From Rouxiella badensis (GTDB lineage: Bacteria; Pseudomonadota; Gammaproteobacteria; Enterobacterales; Enterobacteriaceae), in the NCBI GenBank assembly GCA_026967495.1, contig CP114060.1, positions 3,286,001 to 3,350,000 of the forward strand: a stretch of 64,000 nt of DNA, read 5' to 3'. Shown one piece after another: positions 47,801 to 58,994 of the stretch (position 1 is the stretch's first letter; each line of letters opens with the position of its first letter). The notes beneath the pieces are model-generated. The model did not search any database. It was not told the origin of the DNA and saw nothing but the letters and a program-made list of their open reading frames with translations. A program made the translations under genes and the position numbers.

Positions 47801-50800
47801 GATGGCGTTAGGCCTGCTGTGGATAGTGGCCCCGCTGTTGCTCGGCTGGCTCAGTCGCAAGCCAGAAAAACCCAAGGCTGAAATTGATTGCACCCAGCGC
47901 ACCTTCCTGCGGCGCACTAGCCGCGAGACCTGGTCCTATTTCTCCACCTTTGTGAATCAGCAGGAAAACTGGCTGCCACCGGATAACTACCAGGAAGTGC
48001 CTGAGCCGAAGATTGCTCACCGCACCTCACCGACCAATATTGGCCTTTCCCTGCTGGCGAATTTAACGGCAATGGACTTTGGCTATATCACACAGGGGGA
48101 ACTGCTTCAGCGCACTAACCTTACGCTGGATACGCTGGACAAGCTCGAGCACTACCGGGGTCACCTTTATAACTGGTATGACACGCGTACCCTTCAGCCG
48201 CTCAATCCACGCTATATCTCGAGCGTTGACAGCGGCAATCTGGCCGGACATTTATTGGTGCTGTCCACCGGTATCGCTGCGCTTCGCCATCAGCCGGTTA
48301 TCGACATCAAACAGGTTCTGACGGGCCTCGAAGATACCCTGCTGCTGATTGAGAATGAGGCCAACCCGCTACAGCGCGAAGGCCTGAGCCTGATGCGCCA
48401 ACGTTGGGCCAAGGCCGTGCGGCGCCCTGTTCACAGGGTTTATCCCGAGTTCGAAGCCATGCTGGGCATTGCGACAGACCTGTTGCAGCATAATGGCACC
48501 GAGAGCCTCGGGTTGCGCGAGCTTCACCGCCAGCTGGAGGCATTTTGCACCGAGTGGTCGCAGCTGTTCGCCTGGATGAAGAACGAGCCACGGGACAAAA
48601 AACTGCCTTCGCTGCTGTGGTTGTCGCAGCTGGAGAATAAAGTACCGGGTCTGGATCAGGCGCTGATTGAGGAGACCGCCCATCTGGCGCGACAGCGACT
48701 GGTGCTGATTAACGAGCTTGAACTGCGTCTCACCGATCACGCCCGTATGGATTTCCACTTCCTGTATAAGAAAGAAACCCAACTGCTGAGCGTGGGCTAT
48801 AACTGTGACACTAACAAACTCGACGGCGGTAACTATGACCTGTTACCGTCAGAGATTCGCCTGACCAGCTATTTCGCTATCGCGACCAACCAGCTGCCGT
48901 TGAAGAGCTGGTTTGCGCTGGGGCGGCTGTTTACGCTGATCGACAGACAGCCGTCGCTGATGTCGTGGAGCGGTTCGATGTTCGAATATCTGATGCCGCA
49001 GCTGGTGATGCCAACCTACCCAGACTCTCTGCTGCTGCAAATGGGCCGCACCGCCGTTGCCCGCCAAATTGCCTGGGGGCAAGAAAACGACGTCCCGTGG
49101 GGCATCTCCGAATCGGCCTACGCGGCCTTCGACGCCGCCCAAAACTACCAGTATCGCGCTTTCGGCGTGCCGGGGTTAGGGCTGAAACGCGGTTTGGGCG
49201 AGGACATGGTCATCGCGCCCTATGCTTCGGTGATGGCGCTGATGGTCAAACCGCAGCAGGCCTGTGACAACCTGCTGCGCCTTGAAACTCTTGGTGCACG
49301 CGGTAAGTATGGCTTTTATGAGGCGCTGGACTACTCGCGATCGCGGCTCAATCACGAAGAAAACTTCTCGCTGGTGCGCACCTACATGGCGCACCATCAG
49401 GGCATGAGCCTGCTCGCGCTGTCTCACACGCTGCTCGATGCACCGATGGTTGAGCGCTTCGTAAAGAATCCTTCCTTCCAGTCGGCCCTGCTGCTGTTGC
49501 AGGAACGCGTGCCGGACGCACCGACCATGTACAGTCCACGCAGGCAGTTTGACACCATTGATGCGCTGCAATCGGTTAGTGTCGAACCGCGGCAGTTCAC
49601 GCGCGTTGACACGCCAACGCCAGAGGTTCAGCTACTGTCGAACACCCAATATCACCTGATGTTGACACAGTCAGGCGGTGGCTACAGCACCTGGCGAGAT
49701 TTGGCCCTGACCCGCTGGCGTGCAGACGCAACGCGCGATAACTACGGCACTTTCTGCTATATCTCTGACCCAAACACCGGTGAAGTGGTGAGTAATACCT
49801 GGCAGCCGGCGGGGAAGAAAAACGGACAATACCAGGTGGTGTTTACCGACGCCGCCGCCGAGTTCACCCGCATTGAAGGCTCGCTGAGCATTCAAACCAA
49901 AATCGTGGTCTCACCGGAAGATGACGTCGAGATTCGGCGTTTGACCCTGACACATCGTGGGCGTCAACCGCGCATCGTCGAGATAACCACCTACGCAGAG
50001 GTGGTACTTGCGCCTTTGGCTAACGACATGGCGCACCGGGCCTTTAGTAACTTGTTTGTCCAGACCGAGCTGGTGCCTGACAGAGAAGGCATTCTCTGTC
50101 ATCGCCGCCCGCGTGAAGAAAACGAGGACTGCCCGTGGTTGTTCCACATGACCGCTATTCACGGCGAGACGGAGCGTGAGACCTCCTTCTCCACCGACCG
50201 TGCGGCCTTTGTCGGACGTGGCCGGACACCGTCATCCCCTCTGGCGATGAGCCGTTCAGGATTGCTCGATAACAGCGCCGGTGCGGTACTCGACCCCATT
50301 CTCGCTATCCGCCAGCAGGTTGAACTCAAGCCCGGGATCCCGCTGGTCGTTGACCTGGTCTACGGCATTGCGGAAACACGTTTGCAGAGCCTGTCGATGA
50401 TGGAAAAATACCGCGACAACAACATCGCCGACCGCGTATTTGCCATCGCACGCTCGCACAGCCAGGTGGCGCTGCGCCAGATTAACGCGACCGAAGAGCA
50501 GGCCAACCTCTACAACCAGCTTGCCGGTGCGATTATCTTCCCTAGCGCCGAGATGCGACCAGATGCCTTGATCCTCAGCCGCAACCGGCGTGGACAGTCT
50601 GCCTTGTGGAGCCATTCGCTTTCCGGCGACCTGCCTATCGTGTTGCTTTCCATCACCCAAACTGAAAATATCGCACTGGTGACTACGCTTATCCAGGCCC
50701 ACAGTTACTGGAGAATGAAAGGGTTACCGGTAGATTTGGTTATCCTCAATGATTCCCATGAGGGCTATCAGCAGGACCTGCATAACGAAATTCTCGACCG

Positions 50801-53448
50801 CATCGCCGTGGGTTCTGAGTCCGGGCTTATTGACAAAAATGGCGGAATATTCGTGCGTATTACCGAGCACATTCCGCCAGAAGACCTGACGCTTTTGATG
50901 AGCGTGGCCGCCGTCGCTATCGACGATCGCAACGGCGAGGCTCACTGACCGAATGAGCAAAAAAATGCAGCCGCTGATTCATATGCAGCCAAAGCTTGAA
51001 ACGCTGAAAAATCTCCCTCCGCTCGCCAGCCCTGCGCGCGAGTTTCCGACCGACTCGTTGGCGTTCTATAACGGGCTGGGGGGATTCTCACCCGACGGTC
51101 GTGAATACCAGATTGTGCTTCGACCTGGTCAGGATACGCCGGCCCCCTGGGCCAACGTGCTGGCCAACGACAACTTTGGCAGTGTGATTTCAGAATCTGG
51201 GCAGGCCTATACCTGGTTCGAAAATGCCCACGAGTATCGGCTTACGCCTTGGGAGAACGACCCCGTCAGCGACAGCGGGGGTGAGGCGTTTTATCTGCGT
51301 GACGAAGAGAGCGGCGAAATCTGGTCACCGATGCCGCAGCCGGTGCGTACCGACGGCGACTACCTCTGCCGCCACGGATTTGGTTATAGCGTCTTTGAGC
51401 ATCGTCATTTGGGCATCGACAGCGAAATGACCGTGCTGGTGGACGAGAACGCCGCGGTGAAACTGTTTATTCTGACGCTAAGCAACCTTTCCGGCAGAAC
51501 GCGCAAGCTCTCAGCCACCGGCTACGTTGAATGGGTATTGGCCGACCTGCGCGCGAAATCTGAAATGCACATCGCTACCCGAGTCGCCGAGGTCAACCTC
51601 GGCTGCGGCGTGCTGGCCACCAACTATTACGGCACCCCCGAAAGCGAACGCACCGCCTTTTTCGCTGTCACCGGCGTTCACTGTTCGGTCACCGGTGACC
51701 GCCGTGAATTTTTAGGGCGCAACGGCTCGCTGGCCGCACCTGCCGCCCTGCAACAGGAAAGGCTTTCCAACAAAACCGGTTCCGCGCTCGACGCCTGTGC
51801 GGCGGTCCAGTCTGCGACCAAACTTATCGACGGCGACAGACGAACGCTGGTGTTCGCACTCGGCGTAGGCAAAAACGCTCAGGAGGCCGGTGAGTTAATT
51901 CAGCAATTCCTGAATCAAGAGTCTGCCCGTAAAGCACTGTGTCAGACTCACCATCACTGGCACCAAAAGCTCGACAAAATTCAGGTCACCACGCCAGAAC
52001 CCGCGGTGAATCTGCTGGTCAACGGCTGGCTTATCTATCAGACCCTCGCGAGCAGGATTATGGCGCGCAGCGGCTATTATCAGTCCGGCGGTGCCTTTGG
52101 CTTCCGCGACCAACTACAGGACACTCTCGCGCTGGCTCACGCCGCGCCCGAGAGGATGCGCGAACAAATCTTACTCTGCGCCTCACGTCAGTTTCTGGAG
52201 GGCGACGTACAACACTGGTGGCATCCTCCGTCCGGTAAAGGTGTGCGCACGCGCTGTTCCGACGACTACCTGTGGCTGCCGCTGGCCATCTGTCATTATG
52301 TTGAGGTAACTCAGGACGTTGACGTGGTCCACCAGCCCGTGGCCTATCTCGAGACGCGGCTGCTGGCCGCCGACGAGGAGTCATTCTATGGCCAGCCTCA
52401 GCTCAGTCCGCAGAGTGAATCGCTGTTTGAGCACGGCGTGCGGGCGATTAAATACGGCCTGAAATTTGGTGAACACGGACTTCCATTGATGGGCAGCGGC
52501 GACTGGAACGACGGCATGAACAACGTGGGCATTAAAGGGCTCGGTGAAAGCGTGTGGCTTGGATTCTTCCTTCTCAAGGTGCTGCAAAACTTCGCCCTGC
52601 TCGCCGACAAGCTCGGTCAGACCGACATCGTCGCTCTCTGCGGTCAACAGGCCGCTCAACTGAAGAAAAACCTTCACGACCACGCCTGGGACGGTGAGTG
52701 GTATTTGCGCGGCTATTTCGACAGCGGAGAAACGCTGGGGTCACACCTTAACCCCGAGTGCCAAATCGATGCTATCGCGCAAAGTTGGGCGGTGCTTGCG
52801 GGCGCAGAGGATGCCGAACGGACCCAGCGGGCGATGCATGCGCTTGACCAACGCCTGGTTGATGAAAACGCGGGGCTGATCAAACTGCTGACCCCACCGT
52901 TCGACGATAAAGGCCCGAATCCGGGTTATATTCGCGGTTATCTGCCCGGTGTACGCGAAAACGGTGGGCAATACACCCACGGTGCGATTTGGGCGGTGAT
53001 GGCCTTTGCAGAGATGGGAGAAACGCGTCGCGCATGGCAGCTGTTGGCCGCCATCAACCCTATCAACCACAGCCTGACCCGCGAAGCCGCAGAACGCTAT
53101 AAGGTTGAACCTTACGTGATGACAGCTGACATCTACAGCGTCACGCCACACGTTGGGCGCGGCGGCTGGAGCTGGTATACCGGCTCGGCCGGCTGGGCCT
53201 ATCGGCTGATAGTCGAGTCACTGCTGGGCATTACGCGTCACGGCGACTGCATTGCCATCAATACACAGCTTCCCGACCACTGGCCGCAGGTGACGCTCAC
53301 TTATCAACAAGGCAGCAGTCAGTATCAGATAACCGTGAAACGCGCTGAGGACGAGCGACGCGTGACGCTCGACGGCCAACCTTTGTCTGACAGGATGATC
53401 CCCGTCAAAGACGACGGCAGTTCTCACGTCGTAGAAGTCTGGGTCTAG
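44883..53448 (+). CDS. ndvB: cyclic beta-1,2-glucan synthase (NdvB/ChvB type), three frameshifts
   Basis: One 2854-residue protein, read as four frame segments. Corrections: one T added in 44991-44996, one base removed at GAGCCTC 46046-46052 and one at GAGGCTC 50937-50943; the result matches the single-chain Agrobacterium/Brucella synthases in length. N-terminal ~390 residues: helical 'EKLAQSHKLSTRKAPYYLLN' region. Family 84 glycosyltransferase: 'VITLDSDTLLPRDHAHQL' (46762-46815) and 'RRTRWIRGDWQLL' (near 47205-47245). Membrane helices near 47350-47470. C-terminal GH94 cyclising/phosphorylase domain: 'GSGDWNDGMN' (52493-52525, catalytic Asp). It makes cyclic glucan from UDP-glucose with a protein-linked intermediate, for export to the periplasm. 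Stand-alone gene. Confidence 0.88.
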
Positions 53449-53579
53449 ACAAAAAGCAGTCTGTGTTCACACCCCAAAAGTCTCAGGGCAGGCCGGGCGG
53501 TCTGCCCCTGAGCCACACTCTTCAGTAACCATGGCATTTTTCTTTCTTTCGACAACGGTCGGTTGCTTAGGGTTTATGG

Positions 53580-54629
53580 CTAAGCCGTCGCGCGATAGTC
53601 AACCGGTGTTGCCCTACTCCAGCCAATTTCCGGGGCAATAAGCGTGATGAAGTCGGTCAGAATCTGCTGATACTGGTCGATATTGAACTCATACGGCAGC
53701 TCGATGCGCAGCTCTTCAACCTCGTGCAGCAACGGATCCTGATGAAGCTGTTCGAGAATTTGGTCGGCGCTTCCGACCAGGTCTGGTGAAAACAGCGTAC
53801 GGCGTTCGCCCTGTGGGGAGAGCGTGCGCGCATGACGTGAGGCCGCAAAATCGGCGTAGCGCTTGCGGGTCGCCGCATCGGCGCTGTCGAACGGCACCAC
53901 GACTCTACCGCGTGCTATGCGCGGTGTTCGCACTGCGTTGGCTGGCAATGCCGAACGAAAAGCCTCAATTTGGCGCAGTTGCGCGGTGTAATAATCGTCG
54001 GTTCCCTCACCCGAGGTGAGATTGCCAATTAACAGATTCAGGTTCTGCGACCCCGCCCATTTTACGGAACGCAGCGAACCGCCGCCGTACCACAGGCGGT
54101 CGGTCAGTCCCGGCGCATAAGGCTGCAATCTTGGGCGTTGGCGATTACCGGGAGACTCGATAAAACTCTCTTTGTCACCAAGGTAGCGACCGCTCAGGTT
54201 GTCGATAAGCCGCGTAACGCGATGATACGAAAAGTCCTGCGCTCGCCAGTGGTCATCGAAAACCTCAGGCCCTAACAGCTCGGCATGAGCAGGTTGACCG
54301 GCGCTTAAGCCGACGTTCAAACGTCCGTGCGACAGCACGTCCACCGTCGACAGGTCCTCCGCCAGTCTGAACGGGCTTTCGTAGCCAACCTGAATGACCG
54401 CCGTACCCAGCTCGATGGTGCTGGTACGCTGACTGGCGGCGGCCAGGAAGGTACTGGCCGACGAAACGCCGTGCTCGAGATGGCGTTGGCGAACCCAGGC
54501 ACCGTTGTAGCCCAGCCGTTCACCGGTCTCAAACAGCTGTAGAGTCTCTTCAAGACCTTGCCAGGGTGCGTCATCGGGGTAATTGCCGGGCGTGAGGAAA
54601 GCGAGATGAGAAATGTTGAGCTGCGTCAT
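53580..54629 (-). CDS. LLM-class flavin-dependent oxidoreductase
   Basis: 349 residues of the bacterial luciferase-like fold. 'LAFLTPGNYPDDAPWQGLEE', 'GERLGYNGAWVRQRHLEHGV', 'SSASTFLAAASQRTSTIELG', 'VDVLSHGRLNVGLSAGQPAH' and 'GLTDRLWYGGGSLRSVKWAG' are group-typical. It would use FMNH2 or F420-like flavin to oxidise an unknown substrate. Last gene of the minus-strand series; AGGGAC precedes the start. Confidence 0.85.
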   Translation of the reverse strand: MTQLNISHLAFLTPGNYPDDAPWQGLEETLQLFETGERLGYNGAWVRQRHLEHGVSSASTFLAAASQRTSTIELGTAVIQVGYESPFRLAEDLSTVDVLSHGRLNVGLSAGQPAHAELLGPEVFDDHWRAQDFSYHRVTRLIDNLSGRYLGDKESFIESPGNRQRPRLQPYAPGLTDRLWYGGGSLRSVKWAGSQNLNLLIGNLTSGEGTDDYYTAQLRQIEAFRSALPANAVRTPRIARGRVVVPFDSADAATRKRYADFAASRHARTLSPQGERRTLFSPDLVGSADQILEQLHQDPLLHEVEELRIELPYEFNIDQYQQILTDFITLIAPEIGWSRATPVDYRATA

Positions 54630-54733
54630 AAACGGTTGTCCCTAAGCGTGAAAATCAAAGTTCGGCCATTATGCGTAACAGAATTTACAAAGTTAAATGC
54701 ATAAAACGGCGATGCTTAGCACAAATAGAAGAT

Positions 54734-54756
54734 AAAAAAACCCGCCAAACGGCGGG
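54734..54756 (-). terminator. rho-independent terminator for the dehydrogenase gene
   Basis: Arms CCCGCC (54741-54746) and GGCGGG (54751-54756) with a run of seven A at 54734-54740, i.e. T on the minus-strand transcript. It lies about 100 bases after the stop at 54855. Confidence 0.9.
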
Positions 54757-54854
54757 TAAAAGAGACCACGACTTCTGCTGGGGAGGCAGTATTATTATTA
54801 GTATTCGGTATCACAAAACGCGATGACGCAATCACCCGTCGTGATGCAACGCGG

Positions 54855-56126
54855 TTACGGATAAAGTCCCCGGTCCTTACGCGCCATAAGAATACGCTCA
54901 CAGGCTACGGCATAGGCGGCAGTACGCAGTGTCACGCTCAGGCTTTCAGCCTTGTTCCACACTGCGGACAATGCGTCTTTCATGATGCAGTCGAGCCGCT
55001 GATTAATCTCTTCCTCGCTCCAAAAGAAGCTCGAGAAATCCTGAACCCATTCGAAATAACTGACGGTAACGCCACCGGCATTGCAGATGACATCAGGCAC
55101 CACGGTAATCTGGCGCTGGCGCAAAATATCATCGGCGGCAGGCAGCGTCGGTCCGTTAGCGCCTTCCAGCACCAGTCGACAGTTGAGCGCTCTGGCGCGC
55201 TCCACGGTGATTTGCCCTTCGAGCGCGGCCGGTATCAGGATATCGAACGCTTTAAGCCAGAAATCACGGTCACGTATCGACTCGGCCTGAGTGAATCCGG
55301 CAATGCTGCCATGCTCGCGCTGCCACGCTAATAAAGCCGGAATATCAATACCTTCTTCTCGATAGAGGCTACCGCTATGGTCCTGAATTGCGACAATACG
55401 CGCACCCTGCTGATAGAAAAGCTCGGCAGAAATGCTGCCGACGTTACCGAGCCCCTGCACGGCCACGCGACTGGTTGCAACGTCCAGCCCAATGCGCGCC
55501 GCCGCCGCCATGCCGGTAACAAATACCCCACGGCCGGTCGCTTTCACGCGCCCCAGCGACCCACCGAGATGAACCGGTTTGCCGGTCACGACGCCGGTGG
55601 TGGTCGCACCGACGTTCATCGAATAGGTGTCCATCATCCAGGCCATGACCTGCGCATTGGTGCCAACGTCGGGCGCGGGAATATCCTGCTGCGGCCCAAT
55701 GATGTTGCCAATCTCGCTGGTATAGCGGCGAGTCAGCCTCTCAAGCTCTTTCACCGAAAGCTCACGGGGATCGACGCGCACCCCGCCTTTGGCACCGCCA
55801 AACGGCAGATTGAGCGCGGCACTTTTAATGGTCATCCAGGCAGAAAGCGCCATCACCTCCTCCAGCGTGACGTCAGGATGAAAACGCACGCCGCCCTTGC
55901 CCGGTCCCCGCGAGAGATTATGCTGCACCCGATATCCTTCGAAGTGGCGGACCGAGCCGTCGTCCATCTCCAGCGGGATATCGACTATCAAGGCTCTTTT
56001 AGGGTGACGCAGCGTGTCCGCCCAACGGGTCAGGTCACCGAGGTAGGGCAGCACGCGTTCAACCTGCGCCAAATAGGTTGCCCAGGCGGAATCTGCATCG
56101 TCCGAAACGTAAGAAAGCGCAGTCAT
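54855..56126 (-). CDS. Glu/Leu/Phe/Val dehydrogenase
   Basis: 423 residues. Motifs: 'FEGYRVQHNLSRGPGKGGVR' (substrate site), the catalytic lysine in 'LPFGGAKGGVRVDPRELS', 'GPQQDIPAPDVGTNAQVMAW', the dinucleotide turn 'VAVQGLGNVGSISAELF', 'LVLEGANGPTLPAADDILRQ' and 'VPDVICNAGGVTVSYFEWVQ'. The length fits NAD-dependent glutamate dehydrogenases of the ~420-residue group rather than E. coli GdhA (447, NADP). AAGAGG precedes the start. It would deaminate glutamate formed by the adjacent aminotransferase, feeding 2-oxoglutarate to the TCA cycle. Confidence 0.88.
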   Translation of the reverse strand: MTALSYVSDDADSAWATYLAQVERVLPYLGDLTRWADTLRHPKRALIVDIPLEMDDGSVRHFEGYRVQHNLSRGPGKGGVRFHPDVTLEEVMALSAWMTIKSAALNLPFGGAKGGVRVDPRELSVKELERLTRRYTSEIGNIIGPQQDIPAPDVGTNAQVMAWMMDTYSMNVGATTTGVVTGKPVHLGGSLGRVKATGRGVFVTGMAAAARIGLDVATSRVAVQGLGNVGSISAELFYQQGARIVAIQDHSGSLYREEGIDIPALLAWQREHGSIAGFTQAESIRDRDFWLKAFDILIPAALEGQITVERARALNCRLVLEGANGPTLPAADDILRQRQITVVPDVICNAGGVTVSYFEWVQDFSSFFWSEEEINQRLDCIMKDALSAVWNKAESLSVTLRTAAYAVACERILMARKDRGLYP

Positions 56127-56294
56127 TATTTAACCTCTTAATTTAGGGGGACTCATCATTCAGGCGAAGAAAGTCCTCACCGGTGAGTGATAATAAAAAT
56201 GTGTGTTATTTTTTAACGACTATTCAGTAAGCTATTCAGGTAGATAGCAGATTCTGCCCCTTGCCGCAGGGCGCGCCTGCGGCAAGGGACGATA

Positions 56295-56912
56295 TTATTT
56301 AACGCGATAATCTTCCACAGAGAATGAATTGGCGTGTGCGAAGCCCTGTAGTCCGCCAATAAGTACCGACATCAGCTGGCTTCCCACCTGTTTTTCACTC
56401 AGCCCAACGGTATCCAACAGGTCAAAAATCTCACGTGGGTCAAAAAGAATGTTCCACAGGAACACGGCTTTATCACCGATATCCGGAAGGCTCATTTCCG
56501 CCATCGCGTCACGCAAGGCCGGACGGACAGAATTCGCCTGCACCAGCAGGTATTCCGCGCCTTCCCACAGACGTTCGAGATAGCCCCGGCGGTTACGCAT
56601 CGGCACCATCGCCGCGCCGCGCTGCCGCACCAGTTTTATCCAGTAGCGGCTGACCTTCTCAAGCCTTTCGAGGCCGCTACCGGTCTGCTCCTGACTGTAT
56701 TCAAGCAGCAGCTGACCCACTTCCTGACGGTAGGTGTTCAACACCTCTTCGACCGAGGCAAACTGGCGATAGGCAGTCGCAACGGAAACCCCGGCTTCGT
56801 TGGCGATTTCCGTCATGCTGATAGGGCCTTCCGAGACTTCAAACAGCCGCGCACCAGCCTGGATCAAGTTTTTTCGATTCCTTTCGGTATCACTACGCAT
56901 GGTTTTTGCCAT
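56295..56912 (-). CDS. TetR/AcrR family regulator
   Basis: 205 residues. N-terminal helix-turn-helix: 'NLIQAGARLFEVSEGPISMT' and 'EIANEAGVSVATAYRQFASV', the TetR signature. The C-terminal ligand domain is unassigned ('GSGLERLEKVSRYWIKLVRQ'). It lies between the aminotransferase and dehydrogenase genes on the same strand, so it probably represses this cluster in response to a substrate or intermediate. Confidence 0.87.
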   Translation of the reverse strand: MAKTMRSDTERNRKNLIQAGARLFEVSEGPISMTEIANEAGVSVATAYRQFASVEEVLNTYRQEVGQLLLEYSQEQTGSGLERLEKVSRYWIKLVRQRGAAMVPMRNRRGYLERLWEGAEYLLVQANSVRPALRDAMAEMSLPDIGDKAVFLWNILFDPREIFDLLDTVGLSEKQVGSQLMSVLIGGLQGFAHANSFSVEDYRVK

Positions 56913-56972
56913 TTCACTCTCTGCCTTGTTTCAATCTGTACTTACGCCATTAGTGGAATGTCCAATAATGAA

Positions 56973-58130
56973 TCAACCCAGTGATGCCAGCCCGCGCTTG
57001 AGCCGCTTGACCCCTTCGGCAATCGCCTCTTTGCTGGCGGCGTAGGAAAGGCGAAGATGCCCTTCTCCCGCTGCACCAAACTCACTGCCCGGACGCACGG
57101 CGATACCCTGTTCGCGCAGCAGTGCCACCATATCGATCGCCGGAATAGGCAACGAATATGACGGGAAGCAGTAAAATGCGCCTTCCGGTTCGTTAAGTTT
57201 TAAACCGGGGATGGCCTGCAGGCCTTCCATCATCAGAATGCGGCGTTCACGGTAAACATCATACATACGTTTGACATCATCCTTGCACTCCTTCAGCGCC
57301 ACAACCGCCGCACGCTGGACGGCGGTGTTGACCGAGCCGTTGACGGAATTGTGCACGCGGGCGGCGGCGGCAATCATATCAGCCGGACCAGCAAGATAAC
57401 CTACGCGCCAACCTGTCATGGCATAACTTTTTGAAAAGGTTTGGCAAAACAGCGTACGACCGCGGAACGCTGGCACCTGCAACACCGAAGTAAACGGCTT
57501 GCCGTTAAACACCAGGTCGCTGTAGGCCTCATCGGCGATGACCAGCGTATCGTGCTGATTCACCAGACGGCCCAGGGTCTCAATCTCTTCACGCGTATGC
57601 ACGATACCGGTCGGATTGCCTGGGTTACAGAAGACGAACAGCTTCGCGCCCTCAAGGCAGTGGTCCAGCAGCTCGAGGTCCCAGTGCAGGTCAGCCTTGC
57701 ACGGCATTGGCACGCAAATTCCGCCTGCCATGTTAACCAGATCGGCGTACAGAGAATAGGTCGGATCGGGGATAACGACACGATCGCCCGGATTCACCAT
57801 CGACAGAATCGCCGCCGCCAACCCTGCGGTACCGCCGTGGGTGACCAGCACTTCGCCCGGTTTCACCGGATACCCCGACTGGGCCGAAACCTCTTCTGCC
57901 AGAGCTTCACACAGCAGTTTGTCCCCCAGCAACGGCGCATAGTGCGTAAAACCGTTTTTCAGGGCGTCGGCCGCCGCCTGCACGATGCGCGGCGGGGTAT
58001 CAAAATCTGGCTCGCCCATCGCCAGCGAGACCATATCGCCGCTGGAGGCTGGCTGCTGCACGCGTAAAGAAGTACGTTCGATACGTAATACAGCCTCGGA
58101 GGCCGTGAATTTTTTAGCTAAAGAAGACAT
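56973..58130 (-). CDS. class I PLP aminotransferase (aspartate-type)
   Basis: 385 residues. Signature parts: 'VSLAMGEPDFDTPPRIVQAA', 'THYAPLLGDKLLCEALAEEV', 'VTHGGTAGLAAAILSMVNPG', 'FCNPGNPTGIVHTREEIETL', 'DEAYSDLVFNGKPFTS', the PLP-binding lysine in 'QTFSKSYAMTGWRVGYLAGP' and the terminal arginine in 'LRLSYAASKEAIAEGVKR'. AAGGGTG lies seven bases before the ATG. Probably transaminates the amino acid released by the hydantoinase/SDR steps; the exact substrate is unknown. Confidence 0.88.
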   Translation of the reverse strand: MSSLAKKFTASEAVLRIERTSLRVQQPASSGDMVSLAMGEPDFDTPPRIVQAAADALKNGFTHYAPLLGDKLLCEALAEEVSAQSGYPVKPGEVLVTHGGTAGLAAAILSMVNPGDRVVIPDPTYSLYADLVNMAGGICVPMPCKADLHWDLELLDHCLEGAKLFVFCNPGNPTGIVHTREEIETLGRLVNQHDTLVIADEAYSDLVFNGKPFTSVLQVPAFRGRTLFCQTFSKSYAMTGWRVGYLAGPADMIAAAARVHNSVNGSVNTAVQRAAVVALKECKDDVKRMYDVYRERRILMMEGLQAIPGLKLNEPEGAFYCFPSYSLPIPAIDMVALLREQGIAVRPGSEFGAAGEGHLRLSYAASKEAIAEGVKRLKRGLASLG

Positions 58131-58197
58131 GTTTCACCCTTAATTTTTGCAAGTTCGGCGAAGGCTCACCACCCTTGAACGTTTCGCCGAAAGATGA

Positions 58198-58992
58198 TTA
58201 TTTGGCTGATAAATCAGCCGGTGCACCCTTCCAGCGGCTCAGCTCGAGGTCGCCCGAAATATCACGCATAAAGGTAGGCGCGACGATCAGTTCTTCAATC
58301 ACCGTGCGGGCTGGCAGCCCAGCGCAGAGTACCACTGCCTCGGCGACGTCCTCCGGCTGCACCATGTTGTCGCGAATACTTTGCGTTGGCGGATTCGCGC
58401 GGTTATCCATAATCGGGGTATTTACCTCGCCCGGCAGGATGCAGGTTGAACGGATGCCGTCGTTGCGGAAGGTATTGTGCAGGTAAGTCATAAAGTTGCG
58501 CACGCCGGCCTTGGCCGCCCCGTAAGCCGCACCGCCCAGCAGGTTTGGACGCAGCGCCGCCAGCGACGACACGGTGATGATGGTGCCATTCTTCTGCGCC
58601 AACATGCCGGGCAGCACCGCCTGTGTCAGCAGAAACACGGCCTTGAGGTTGACGTCCTGCACCTGTTGCCACTCCTCTTCTTCAATCCAGCGCGCATTCA
58701 GCGTTTTGCTGGCGCTGCCAGCGTTATTAACCAGAATATCGACCGTGCCAAGCTCGCCGTTGACCCAGCTAATCAGCGCCTGAACCTCGTCCTTATTTTC
58801 GATATGCGTCGCACAGCTCCAGGCCTGACCGCCGTTTTCGCGAATGCCGCGCGCCACGCCTTCAAGCACCTCTTTACGACGCCCCACCAGCACCACCTTC
58901 GCACCGCGCGACGCCAGCAGCTCTGCCGAGCTCTTGCCAATCCCGCTGCCTGCACCGGTAACGATGATGACTTTTCCTTGTAATGAATCCAT
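58198..58992 (-). CDS. short-chain dehydrogenase/reductase
   Basis: 264 residues of the classical SDR fold: 'VTGAGSGIGKSSAELLASRG' (cofactor turn), 'DILVNNAG' with NNAG, catalytic Ser in 'ITVSSLAALRP' and Tyr-x-x-x-Lys in 'GGAAYGAAKAGVRNF'. 'VVLVGRRKEVLEGVARGIRE' with Arg after the strand suggests NADP(H). Its ATG lies 3 bases after the hyuB stop, with AAGGGG upstream, so it is co-transcribed. Substrate unknown. Confidence 0.88.
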   Translation of the reverse strand: MDSLQGKVIIVTGAGSGIGKSSAELLASRGAKVVLVGRRKEVLEGVARGIRENGGQAWSCATHIENKDEVQALISWVNGELGTVDILVNNAGSASKTLNARWIEEEEWQQVQDVNLKAVFLLTQAVLPGMLAQKNGTIITVSSLAALRPNLLGGAAYGAAKAGVRNFMTYLHNTFRNDGIRSTCILPGEVNTPIMDNRANPPTQSIRDNMVQPEDVAEAVVLCAGLPARTVIEELIVAPTFMRDISGDLELSRWKGAPADLSAK

Positions 58993-58994
58993 GT

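Noticed and set aside
46190..53427. Many 60-150 codon frames on the minus strand opposite the glucan synthase
   Set aside because: Shadows of a GC-rich coding strand; none has a ribosome-binding site or protein-like family pattern.
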